From assembly GCA_946405645.1 (NCBI GenBank), contig CAMJHW010000023.1:1-13578 (forward strand): a DNA stretch of 13,578 nt. Direction: 5' to 3'. The notes under the pieces are model-generated. The model worked only from the letters and a program-made list of their open reading frames with translations. It was not told the DNA's origin and made no database searches. Made by a program: the position numbers and the translations under genes. The stretch comes from an uncultured Bacteroidales bacterium (GTDB taxonomy: Bacteria; Bacteroidota; Bacteroidia; Bacteroidales; UBA932). Positions 1-7,782 of this stretch are shown here, one piece after another; the first letter of the stretch is position 1, and each line of letters opens with the position of its first letter.

Positions 1-3000
1 AATCATTCAAAAGAATCCTGACCGCTTTTGCGGTCTTGCTGGTGGGAATTTCGGCATTCGCCCAGGTTACCACCTCCTCGCTTAACGGAAAGGTTACGGA
101 TCGCAGCGGCGAGCCTGTCGTCGGCGCTGCCGTAATCGCCGTTCATACTCCTTCCGGTACACAGTATTATGCCGTTGCCAATGCGGATGGCCGCTTTACC
201 ATCAACGGTATGCGTTCCGGTGGTCCTTACTCCGTTGAGATCAGCTGTCTGGGCTACCAGACTGTCACTTACACTGATGTCACCCTCCAGCTCGCTGAGG
301 CTTATTCCCTTGATGCCGAGATGCCTGACGATACCGAGATGCTTTCAGAGGCAATCGTCATCTCCACGGCTTATTCAAGGTTTGCCGCTGTGGAGAAGAC
401 GGGTGCCGCAACGAATATCAATTCCAGGCAGATGGTAGAGATGCCTACTGTCAGCAGGAGCCTTACCGACGTTGCCAAGCTGTCTCCCTATGGTGGTAAC
501 GGCATGAACTTCTCCGGATCCTCCGGTCGTTCCGCCAACTTCACCGTGGACGGAGCCAATGTCAATAACAACTTCGGACTCAGCACCGCCCTTCCCGGCG
601 GAGGCAATCCTATCTCCATCGATGCCATCGAGGAGATCCAGATCGTCGTATCGCCTTATGATGTGCGCCAGTCAAACTTCATCGGCGGCGGTATCAATGC
701 AATTACCAAGTCCGGTACCAATACCTTCAAGGGAACCGCCTATATCTATCATCAGAACGAGAACCTTCACGGCAATCGTGTCGATGATGTCGACCTTGAG
801 AGGACGAGGGATCGTCAGACCACTTACGGATTCACTCTCGGCGGCCCTATCGTCAAGAACAAACTGTTCTTCTTCGTCAATGCGGAAATCGTTCCTTCTC
901 CCGGTGAAATCAACACCTGGAGGCCGTCTTCCGACGGAGTCGCCGATCCGGACCGCATGATAACCCGCGTCAGCACCGCTGAGGCGCAGACCATGCGCAA
1001 TTTCTTGATCAACAACTACAACTATGATCCCGGTTCCTACGACAACTACAACAAGGACAACAATACAGTCAAGTACCTTGCCCGTCTGGACTGGAATATC
1101 AGCCGCGATCACAAGCTTGCTCTCCGTTACAACTATACTTCGAGCAACCTTTGGAAGATTCCTTCCACTTCCCGTGACGCTTCCGATATGACATACGGCA
1201 TGGCCAGCCAGTATGGCCTGGTATTCTCCAATTCCCTTTACAATCAGGAGAATAACCTCTACACGATCTCCGCTGACCTCAACAGCCGTCTTACGGACTA
1301 TCTCTCAAATCAGTTGCTCGTGACTTACTCCAACATCCAGGATGTCCGCAGCAATGACGGAGGTTTCTTCCCCTTCGTCGAGATACTTGCGGGAGACCTT
1401 GGTGAAGGCCATGAGGCAGAGCCTTACATGGATTTCGGTACTGAGCTTTTCACCTATCGCAACAACGTTCAGAACACCATTCTCAATATCAAGGATGATG
1501 TCACTTGGTACGCCGGTTCCCACAAAGTCACTGCCGGTGCGAGTTATGAGGCTCAGATGGCTCTCAATACGTATATGCGCAACGGTACCGGTATGTTCCG
1601 TTTCGCCAGCCTCAGCGATTTCTACAATGGCAACAGGCCTGTCGAAATGGCGTTTGACTGGGGATTCGACGGTGAAGAGTATCCTTCCGCAAAGGTCCGC
1701 TTCGCCCAGATAGGCGCATATGCGCAGGATGAGTGGTCTGTGAATGACAACCTGAAGTTTACCTATGGCTTGCGCGTAGATAACCTGTCGTTCAACAATG
1801 ACGACATCATGACAAACAACGCCACCCTTGCCATCGATTACGGCGGACGCCATGTCGATACCGGCAAATGGCCCAAGACCAACATCCAGGTCAGTCCCCG
1901 TCTCGGTTTCTCCTGGGATGTCTTCGGCAACAAGAGGCTGAAGATCCGTGGAGGTACCGGTCTCTTCGCAGGCCGTATCCCTCTCGTATTCTTCACCAAC
2001 ATGCCTACCAATGCGGGTATTGTGAAGGGCCGTGACACCAAGGACACTAATCCCGAATACCTTGCCGCTATGATGCAGAACGGCAAGCTCGTCACCGATC
2101 GTTGGGACATCCTCAGGATACTCAACGGTCTCAATCCCGCCAAGTTCCCCACCACCATCACTCCAGAGAGCGCACCTTCACCTTCCGAGGTTGCCGGTGT
2201 CGACTACAACTTCAAGATGCCTCAGGTGTGGAAGAGCTCCATCGCATTCGACTGGAACGTTCCCGTTTCTTTCCCGTTCGTCGTCACCGGTGAGTATATC
2301 TACAACAAGACCATCAACGGCGTTATGCTCACCAACTACAACATCACCGACGACAACTCCGGATGGGGAACCTTCAACGGTGCCGATCAGCGTCATATCT
2401 ATCCTTCCGGTTACAAGTATGGAAAGACTGATGCCTTCGTCCTGACCAATACCAACAAGGGTTACGGCTCGATCGCTACGATCTCGTTCAATGCCACTCC
2501 TCTGGACGATTTGAACCTCACTGCGTCCTACACCCACACAGTCAGCAAGGAAGTAACCGGTATGCCCGGTTCGAACGCGAATGCTGCTTGGAAGTATATC
2601 CCTTCCGTCGACGGTCCTAACTACAACATCCTTCATAACTCCAGCTACAACCTCCCTGACCGTTTGATGGCTTCTATCAGCTACAAGGACGCCGCCAACA
2701 ATCACTGGAGCCTCCTTTATGAGGGCCTGCGCTATTCCGGCAACAGCTTCATCTATTCGAATGACATGAACGGCGACGGAAATGCGTACGACCTTATGTA
2801 CATCCCGAAGGATGAGTCTGAGATCCGCTTCATCAGCACTGACGATGCATCCCGTTATTGGGAGTTCGCGGCCCAGGATGCGTACCTGAGCGCCCACAAG
2901 GGCCAGTATGCCGAGGCCTATGCTGTCAACCAGCCTTTCCGCCATGTCTTCGATTTCCGATATGCACATGACTTCGTAGTCAAGGTCGGCCAGACTTTCA

Positions 3001-3257
3001 ATACGCTTCAGCTCAGCTTCGATGTCCAGAATGTCGGCAACCTTTTCAACTCGCGTTGGGGTGTCAGCAAGAGCTGGAATCCGGATGTTCCCAATGCCAG
3101 CGGCAATGCCAAGGTCCTGAAGTATGAACGTACCGATCCCGACGGAGTTCCCGTGTTCTCCACCATGGTCGGATCCGGAGTTCCCACCTGGGACTATTCC
3201 CACTCTCTCGGCAACTGCTGGTATATGCAGATTGGTATCAGATATATGTTCAACTAG
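1..3257 (+). CDS. Oar-like TonB-dependent receptor, 5' partial
   Basis: Outer-membrane receptor predicted to import an unknown ligand using TonB-ExbBD energy. The reading frame is open to the left edge: the first complete codon is at base 3 and starts SFKRILTAFAVLLVGISAFAQ, a signal peptide with an A-F-A|Q cleavage site, so the real start is a few codons outside the window. The internal TTG at base 36 would cut the signal peptide and is not the start. Numbering from base 3, residues about 26-108 form a carboxypeptidase-regulatory-like beta-sandwich (DGRFTI motif near 62), 128-240 form the plug (FTVDGANVNN at 180-189, INAITKSGTN at 231-240), and the rest is a beta-barrel ending GIRYMFN. The NDMNGDG motif at 920-926 is one I associate with Oar-like receptors of Bacteroidota. 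About 1,084 residues are visible, normal for this group. No SusD gene follows; instead a lipoprotein and a small barrel protein come next in the same operon. Receptor family is sure; substrate is unknown. Confidence 0.93.
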   Translation, partial: SFKRILTAFAVLLVGISAFAQVTTSSLNGKVTDRSGEPVVGAAVIAVHTPSGTQYYAVANADGRFTINGMRSGGPYSVEISCLGYQTVTYTDVTLQLAEAYSLDAEMPDDTEMLSEAIVISTAYSRFAAVEKTGAATNINSRQMVEMPTVSRSLTDVAKLSPYGGNGMNFSGSSGRSANFTVDGANVNNNFGLSTALPGGGNPISIDAIEEIQIVVSPYDVRQSNFIGGGINAITKSGTNTFKGTAYIYHQNENLHGNRVDDVDLERTRDRQTTYGFTLGGPIVKNKLFFFVNAEIVPSPGEINTWRPSSDGVADPDRMITRVSTAEAQTMRNFLINNYNYDPGSYDNYNKDNNTVKYLARLDWNISRDHKLALRYNYTSSNLWKIPSTSRDASDMTYGMASQYGLVFSNSLYNQENNLYTISADLNSRLTDYLSNQLLVTYSNIQDVRSNDGGFFPFVEILAGDLGEGHEAEPYMDFGTELFTYRNNVQNTILNIKDDVTWYAGSHKVTAGASYEAQMALNTYMRNGTGMFRFASLSDFYNGNRPVEMAFDWGFDGEEYPSAKVRFAQIGAYAQDEWSVNDNLKFTYGLRVDNLSFNNDDIMTNNATLAIDYGGRHVDTGKWPKTNIQVSPRLGFSWDVFGNKRLKIRGGTGLFAGRIPLVFFTNMPTNAGIVKGRDTKDTNPEYLAAMMQNGKLVTDRWDILRILNGLNPAKFPTTITPESAPSPSEVAGVDYNFKMPQVWKSSIAFDWNVPVSFPFVVTGEYIYNKTINGVMLTNYNITDDNSGWGTFNGADQRHIYPSGYKYGKTDAFVLTNTNKGYGSIATISFNATPLDDLNLTASYTHTVSKEVTGMPGSNANAAWKYIPSVDGPNYNILHNSSYNLPDRLMASISYKDAANNHWSLLYEGLRYSGNSFIYSNDMNGDGNAYDLMYIPKDESEIRFISTDDASRYWEFAAQDAYLSAHKGQYAEAYAVNQPFRHVFDFRYAHDFVVKVGQTFNTLQLSFDVQNVGNLFNSRWGVSKSWNPDVPNASGNAKVLKYERTDPDGVPVFSTMVGSGVPTWDYSHSLGNCWYMQIGIRYMFN

Positions 3258-3272
3258 TAAACCGGACTCGCA

Positions 3273-5600
3273 ATGAAACTCAGACATATCATAGCATCTA
3301 TTGCAACAGTCGTCCTCGCGCTGGCCGGCTGTACCCCGGAGTTGGAGCCCGTTCAGTCGCTTGACGGACTCGAGGTCTCCAACGACTATTTCACCCTTGC
3401 CACCGACGAGGGCTCTTCCGCTACGATCACCATTAACGGTGAAGAAGCATGGACCATCAACGAGGACGCTGACTGGCTGTCCGTTTCGCCTACCTCCGGC
3501 TCTGCCGGCCAGGCAGTTTCCGTGACCTTCACCGCCACTTCCGCGTCCAAGGCCGCCCGCAAGACCGAGGTAAAGGTCGTGATGGGTTCCAAGACCAAGA
3601 TTATCAACGTCAACCAAGACGCTCCTGCAGGAGTCGAGATCCCTCTCGCCACTTGTGCGGATGTCTTCAATGGCGGCGACGGCAACTACAAAGTCCGCGG
3701 CACCGTCACCAGCATCGCCAACACAAGTTATGGCAACTGGTATCTCAATGACGGAACCGTCGATGATCCCGGTCTGTATATTTACGGAACGTTCAACTCC
3801 AAGAGCCAGTATCCGAAGGATGCCGACGGCGGTTGGGACAGCTTCGGCATCGAAGTGGGTGATATCGTCACCGTCGAAGGCCCCAAGTCCGTTTACAATG
3901 GCGTTATTGAGCTCGTTGACGTGAGCATCGTCAAGATCGAGAAGTCCCTCATCGACGCTTCCCTCACCACCGCAACGGTCGGACCCGATGCATGCCTCGA
4001 CACCTTGCTGGTATCCTCCAAGGTTCAGCCCATCCTTGTCAGCATCGATGCTGACTGGGCCAAGGTCGTCGATTTTACCGCTGACGGCAACTATCTCATC
4101 AGTGTCGCTCAGAATACCCGCACCGCTTCACGTACCGCAAATATCAGCATCAAGGCTCCGGGCGCAATCAAGTCTGTAACCTTGACCCAGGAGGGTGTTC
4201 CCGCCACCGGCGCTTCCGTGACCGAGATCATCGCAGCTGCCGACAACGACCAGGTCCAGACCCTGCCTTCCACTGTGGTAGTCGCTCTCACCACCAGCGG
4301 AGCCGTCCTTTCCGACGGTGAAAACGCCATCTATGCTTACGGCAATTCCGCTGCTGCCCTCACCATCGGTGACGGCGTGAGGATGTCCGCCAAGAAGACC
4401 ACTTACAACGGTGTTCCCGAGCTTACCGACATCACTGACATCTTCGTAGACAGCCAGGGCAATGCGGTCAACTATCCTACCGCTACCGACATTACCGCCA
4501 ATGTGGAGAACTATACCGCTTCCGTTGCCGAGTACATCAAGTTCAGCGGTACTCTCACCGTCTCCGGCAACTACTATAACATCGCTTTCGACGGTGTCGA
4601 TCCGGATGTCAAGCAGGGAAGCATCACTTATCCTGTCGATGCTCTCGATGCCAAGAGCTGGGATGGCAAGAAGATCACCGTGACCGGTTTCTTCAATGGT
4701 CTCAGCAGCGCCGGCAAGTACGTCAACGTCATTGCCACCAAGATCCAGGAATTCGTCGACAACCCGAAGGGTACTGTCACGAATCCTTATTCCGCTTCCG
4801 AGATCGCAGCCCTGCTCCTAGACGGGGAGACCTTCGACGAGGATGTGTTCATCAAGGGCAAGGTTTCTTCCATCCTCTATACCTTCAGCGCCAACTATGG
4901 CACCGGCACCTTCTGGATCTCCGACGACGGTGTCGCCTACGGCGTGTCCGAGGACAAGAAGAAGACTTCCGATCCCGCACATGATTTCGAGTGCTACAGC
5001 GTTTATTGGATGAACGGCGAGCCTTGGGCTGAGGGCAATGCCCAGATCGAGGTTGGAGATGAGGTCATCGTTTGCGGCAAGACCACCGTTTACAACGGTG
5101 TCGCCGAGACTTCCAGCAAGAACGCCCACGTTTACAGCGTCAATATGGCCACTACCGATGCCAACGGTATCGGCAATGCCGGCTCTCCTTTCAATATCGC
5201 GGGTATCCACGGCTTCATCGATGCTGCCGAGGCTGCCAAGTCAGCTGCCGAGGCTGAAGGTGCAGCTGCTCCTTCCTTCCCCGATGTCTGCGTAAAGGGC
5301 AAGATCTCCGCTATCCTTTATACTTACAGCGCTTCCTATGGTACAGCTTCCTTCTGGATCTCCGATGACGGTACCGCTTATGGCGTTTCTGAGGACAAGA
5401 AGAAGACTTCCGATCCCGTCAACGATTTCGAGTGCTACAGCGCTTACTATCTGGGAGGCCAGCCCTGGGTGGAAGGCAACGACCAGATCGAGGTCGGCGA
5501 CGAAGTGGTCATGAAGGGACAATATACCATTTACAACGGTGTTTACGAGACTTCCAGCAATAAGGCTTATATGTTGTCACATAACGGAAAAACCGAATAA
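3273..5600 (+). CDS. BACON / multi-OB-fold lipoprotein
   Basis: Predicted outer-membrane lipoprotein of 775 residues, probably the ligand-binding partner of the receptor encoded 15 bases upstream. The signal peptide ends in the lipobox LAGC (Cys20). Residues 36-117 look like a BACON domain (DWLSVSPTSG near 67-76, closing VNQD), and 228-308 is a second, more divergent BACON-like unit (closing LTQEG). Five OB-fold-like modules are inferred at about 122-224, 314-394, 404-493, 500-624 and 635-770. Four of them share a GD-V motif followed by YNGV-x-E (Tyr208, Tyr378, Tyr607, Tyr754); the third lacks it. The last two modules are about 70% identical (69 of 99 residues by hand count) and were clearly duplicated. 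An Ala/Glu-rich stretch at 651-669 precedes the last module. No catalytic motif was seen. BACON domains are usually linked to carbohydrate or mucin binding and OB folds to nucleic acid or sugar binding, so the ligand is open. The ATG gives an intact signal peptide; no clear Shine-Dalgarno precedes it. Confidence 0.88.
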   Translation: MKLRHIIASIATVVLALAGCTPELEPVQSLDGLEVSNDYFTLATDEGSSATITINGEEAWTINEDADWLSVSPTSGSAGQAVSVTFTATSASKAARKTEVKVVMGSKTKIINVNQDAPAGVEIPLATCADVFNGGDGNYKVRGTVTSIANTSYGNWYLNDGTVDDPGLYIYGTFNSKSQYPKDADGGWDSFGIEVGDIVTVEGPKSVYNGVIELVDVSIVKIEKSLIDASLTTATVGPDACLDTLLVSSKVQPILVSIDADWAKVVDFTADGNYLISVAQNTRTASRTANISIKAPGAIKSVTLTQEGVPATGASVTEIIAAADNDQVQTLPSTVVVALTTSGAVLSDGENAIYAYGNSAAALTIGDGVRMSAKKTTYNGVPELTDITDIFVDSQGNAVNYPTATDITANVENYTASVAEYIKFSGTLTVSGNYYNIAFDGVDPDVKQGSITYPVDALDAKSWDGKKITVTGFFNGLSSAGKYVNVIATKIQEFVDNPKGTVTNPYSASEIAALLLDGETFDEDVFIKGKVSSILYTFSANYGTGTFWISDDGVAYGVSEDKKKTSDPAHDFECYSVYWMNGEPWAEGNAQIEVGDEVIVCGKTTVYNGVAETSSKNAHVYSVNMATTDANGIGNAGSPFNIAGIHGFIDAAEAAKSAAEAEGAAAPSFPDVCVKGKISAILYTYSASYGTASFWISDDGTAYGVSEDKKKTSDPVNDFECYSAYYLGGQPWVEGNDQIEVGDEVVMKGQYTIYNGVYETSSNKAYMLSHNGKTE
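4842..5138 (+). repeat. OB-like module, duplicated copy 1
   Basis: Codes for residues 524-622 of the BACON/OB lipoprotein. It aligns without gaps to the second copy at a fixed offset of 441 bases (147 codons). Bases 4950-4977 are identical to 5391-5418, a 28-base exact match. Conserved protein blocks include FWISDDG, GVSEDKKKTSDP, DFECYS and QIEVGDEV. Confidence 0.9.
5283..5579 (+). repeat. OB-like module, duplicated copy 2
   Basis: Codes for residues 671-769 of the same lipoprotein, the partner of the copy at 4842-5138. Sixty-nine of 99 residues are identical by hand alignment. Differences cluster in a short segment after DFECYS and in the final strands, while the FWISDDG to TSDP core is nearly unchanged. 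Confidence 0.9.
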
Positions 5601-5612
5601 ACTTAATTCGAT

Positions 5613-6056
5613 ATGAAAAGATTTGTTACTATCGTAGTTGCAGTCCTCTGCCTGGCAGCGGTTGCAAACGCTCAGCCGAAGGCCCTCGGTATTCGCGCCA
5701 CTTATGGCGCTGAGCTTTCCTATCAGCATTTCGCAGGTGGTTCGAACTTCTGGGAGTTCGATGCCGGCCTCTTTAACAACCTCCTGGATGTCGTAGCCAT
5801 CTACGACTTCAGCATTGCTCCCGTAGGCCCCTTCAATTTCTATATGGGCCCCGGTGCTTTCATCGCTGTCTGGCCTGGTGATCCTCATCACGACCATGCG
5901 AACATGCAGCTTGGCCTTGCCGGTCAGATCGGTCTGGAGTATACATTTGATTTCCCTCTCCAGATCTCCCTCGACTGGCGTCCCTGCTTCAACCTGATGA
6001 ACGGCTTTGCCTGGGCTCCTTATGGAGCAGCCCTCGGCCTCCGTTACGCATTCTAA
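5613..6056 (+). CDS. Small outer-membrane beta-barrel protein
   Basis: Predicted exported protein of 147 residues. The signal peptide MKRFVTIVVAVLCLAAVANA is followed by Gln21, giving a mature protein of about 127 residues, enough for a small barrel of roughly eight strands. Alternating aromatic and small residues, amphipathic strands (for example QIGLEYTFDF near 105-114, then LQISLDWRP at 116-124) and the terminal LGLRYAF with a final Phe fit an outer-membrane assembly signal. A loop at 90-95 reads DPHHDH, which is unusually rich in possible metal ligands. It begins 12 bases after the lipoprotein stop and is the last gene before a terminator, so it is very probably cotranscribed with the receptor and lipoprotein. 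No exact family was recognised; an OmpX/OprF-N-like barrel or a Bacteroidota small porin is the best guess. Role within the operon is unknown. Confidence 0.82.
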   Translation: MKRFVTIVVAVLCLAAVANAQPKALGIRATYGAELSYQHFAGGSNFWEFDAGLFNNLLDVVAIYDFSIAPVGPFNFYMGPGAFIAVWPGDPHHDHANMQLGLAGQIGLEYTFDFPLQISLDWRPCFNLMNGFAWAPYGAALGLRYAF

Positions 6057-6073
6057 CAGAAGCTCAAAGCAAG

Positions 6074-6110
6074 AAAAAGGCTGACCGGATTTTCCGGCCA
6101 GCCTTTTTTT
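6074..6110. terminator. Bidirectional intrinsic terminator
   Basis: An 11-base stem (GGCTGACCGGA at 6079-6089, TCCGGCCAGCC at 6093-6103) encloses a 3-base loop and is flanked by an A-run on the left and a 7-T run on the right. It stops the + strand operon 18 bases after its last stop codon. Read from the other strand it also has a U-tract, and it begins right at the stop codon (6109-6111) of the convergent gene. The single imperfect pair is A-C in the + transcript but a G-U wobble in the - transcript, so the hairpin is slightly better paired for the minus operon. Confidence 0.87.
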
Positions 6111-7779
6111 AGAATGTGAAACTCGCGGAGACCGGGCCCCCGGAGGCGGTGAGGCCTTCGGCCACAGCCTCGAAGCGGCCGGAATAAACAGGCATCTTGC
6201 AGTCGATCTCCATGCTTTCTCCCGGCTCGAGCGCCAGTAATGGATGCCACAGGAGGGTCTGGCGGTAGTCGGGATAGTCTTTTCCTACGCCCTCGCAAGT
6301 ATAGGCGAGGGGAAAGGAAGTACCCTGGAAATCGACTATACGTACATTGTCCTCGAACGCCATCGAAGGGAGAGTGCCCTTGTAAGTAACGAAATTGACT
6401 ATGCCGGAGAATCCGCGGATACCGACGAAATACGAGTCGGGATAGATGTCGATGCGCTTGACCAGGAGAGGATCGTAGGAGAGTATCTTTTCGTGGTCCA
6501 GGACGGGTACCCCGTCCATCATTAAAAGCGCCATGCCGTGAAGGGAGCCGTTCTGTCCTCTCTGATCGGTCGAAAACACCTGTAGTTCACGTTTCCCGTT
6601 TACGTTGCGGACGCGGATCTCAGGTACGAACTCGACAAAGATGTCTTCCATGACCGGGAAACGGGTATAGTCATCGAGGATGTAGCTCTTGCAAGACTGG
6701 GGATCCAACACCTTGTGCTGTCTGGCCGGAAGGGCGGAATAAAGGGTGTCGGAGTTGAAATTCCTTTCAAGCTGCATAGCCACTCCACGCAGTTCCAGGG
6801 CTTCGGAATACTCCGGGCTCAAGGCAAGCGCCGGTATGTCGCCGGGCTTGAGGTCGAGGAAGGGACTTATGATCTCGAGGTGGCATATGTTGTCTCTGTC
6901 GACATCTTCGATCTCCAGAAACATGTTCTGGTCCCCGTAGATATTTGACGTGAAGAAGGTGGCCGTACCATCTGCCCCGATGAGTGCGGTATAGATGTTC
7001 TGCCCTTCTCCGGGAGAGGAGATGAATGCGTATTTGCCCTTGGTCAATTCCAGGCCCTCGGCATCTGTGCCGGTAACGCGCGCCCGGACGATTTCCCCCT
7101 CATATTCGGGAATTACCTCAGAGTTAAAGCCGTGCGCGGCGGGCAGGGAGCGCATGCTGCCGACAAAGTCGGCGATACGCCCGCCCTCAGGCGAGGGAAT
7201 GCCGTCTTCATGCCTTACATCCAGATTGAAATACACTGCCTCGGAGCCATGGTTCGTCACCGTGATGTGAGTCGTGCCTGCGGAGCCGGCGGCAGAGACT
7301 GCCAGCCCTCCGCTCTGCGGCAGGGCGGCGGCCGCCGGGGCTTGTCCTACGACCTTGACCCCATCCTCGATGCGTTCGTTGCTGAAGGTGTTGAACACGG
7401 AGAGCGTCCTGGCACCGACAGCCGGGTCGAATCCTTCTTCGGAGGCGCCCAGAGCCGTATATGCCAGTAACCGGTAGTTGCCGGTGGGCAGGGTGTTGGG
7501 CAGCATCAGCCGCCCTCCGCCGCGTCCGCCCTCAAGGGCGACCTTGGCGGTCTGGACCATGCCTGAGGCAGAATGGATCTCCACATATGCGGTCTTGCTG
7601 AATGACGACAGTCTGCCCGAGGAGGCATCCACGCAGTAAGCTGACATCCATACGGCGTCGCCGGCGACATAGACCTCCCTGTCGGTGGAGACATATACCC
7701 TTTCCCTTATCCGTGACTGCCCTTGAAGGATTTCCGGAAGGGAAAGCATAATAAGGAGAATGAACAATGTCTTCTTCAT
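6109..7779 (-). CDS. MG2-like protein with orphan TonB-plug-like domain
   Basis: Exported protein of 556 residues, last gene of the minus-strand operon, starting 3 bases after the DUF4249 gene. The signal peptide is MKKTLFILLIMLSLPEILQG|Q, probably ending near residue 20. Residues about 26-130 resemble the MG2 (macroglobulin) fold, with STDREVYVAGDAVWMSAY at 31-48 and a later TGNYRLLAYT at 99-108, as in the N-terminal domains of Bacteroidota macroglobulin-like proteins. Residues about 373-468 resemble a TonB-receptor plug: ALLMMDGVPV at 417-426, then VKRIDIY and GIVNFVTYKG at 459-468, yet no barrel follows. The C-terminal TLLWHPLLALEPGES and the final strand-rich segment match the end of the same group. 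No thioester CxEQ motif was seen, so covalent trapping as in true alpha-2-macroglobulins is unlikely. I infer a periplasmic or surface accessory to the upstream receptor. The exact role is unknown. Confidence 0.82.
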   Translation of the reverse strand: MKKTLFILLIMLSLPEILQGQSRIRERVYVSTDREVYVAGDAVWMSAYCVDASSGRLSSFSKTAYVEIHSASGMVQTAKVALEGGRGGGRLMLPNTLPTGNYRLLAYTALGASEEGFDPAVGARTLSVFNTFSNERIEDGVKVVGQAPAAAALPQSGGLAVSAAGSAGTTHITVTNHGSEAVYFNLDVRHEDGIPSPEGGRIADFVGSMRSLPAAHGFNSEVIPEYEGEIVRARVTGTDAEGLELTKGKYAFISSPGEGQNIYTALIGADGTATFFTSNIYGDQNMFLEIEDVDRDNICHLEIISPFLDLKPGDIPALALSPEYSEALELRGVAMQLERNFNSDTLYSALPARQHKVLDPQSCKSYILDDYTRFPVMEDIFVEFVPEIRVRNVNGKRELQVFSTDQRGQNGSLHGMALLMMDGVPVLDHEKILSYDPLLVKRIDIYPDSYFVGIRGFSGIVNFVTYKGTLPSMAFEDNVRIVDFQGTSFPLAYTCEGVGKDYPDYRQTLLWHPLLALEPGESMEIDCKMPVYSGRFEAVAEGLTASGGPVSASFTF

Positions 7780-7782
7780 AAG

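Noticed and set aside
36..38. TTG as the start of the first receptor
   Set aside because: Eleven upstream codons in frame give the basic, hydrophobic start of a signal peptide (SFKRILTAFAV), so the true start is outside the window.
2178..3617. Long open frame (479 codons) on the minus strand opposite the receptor and lipoprotein genes
   Set aside because: It spans the junction of two well-supported + strand genes, has a low-complexity Gly/Val/Asp-rich product with no recognisable domain, and is explained by codon bias of the sense genes.
3273..5600. The lipoprotein as a SusD homologue
   Set aside because: It has no helical TPR-like SusD content; it is all beta with BACON-like and OB-like modules.
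6109..7779. The MG2-like protein as a true alpha-2-macroglobulin
   Set aside because: It is far too short and has no thioester CxEQ motif.
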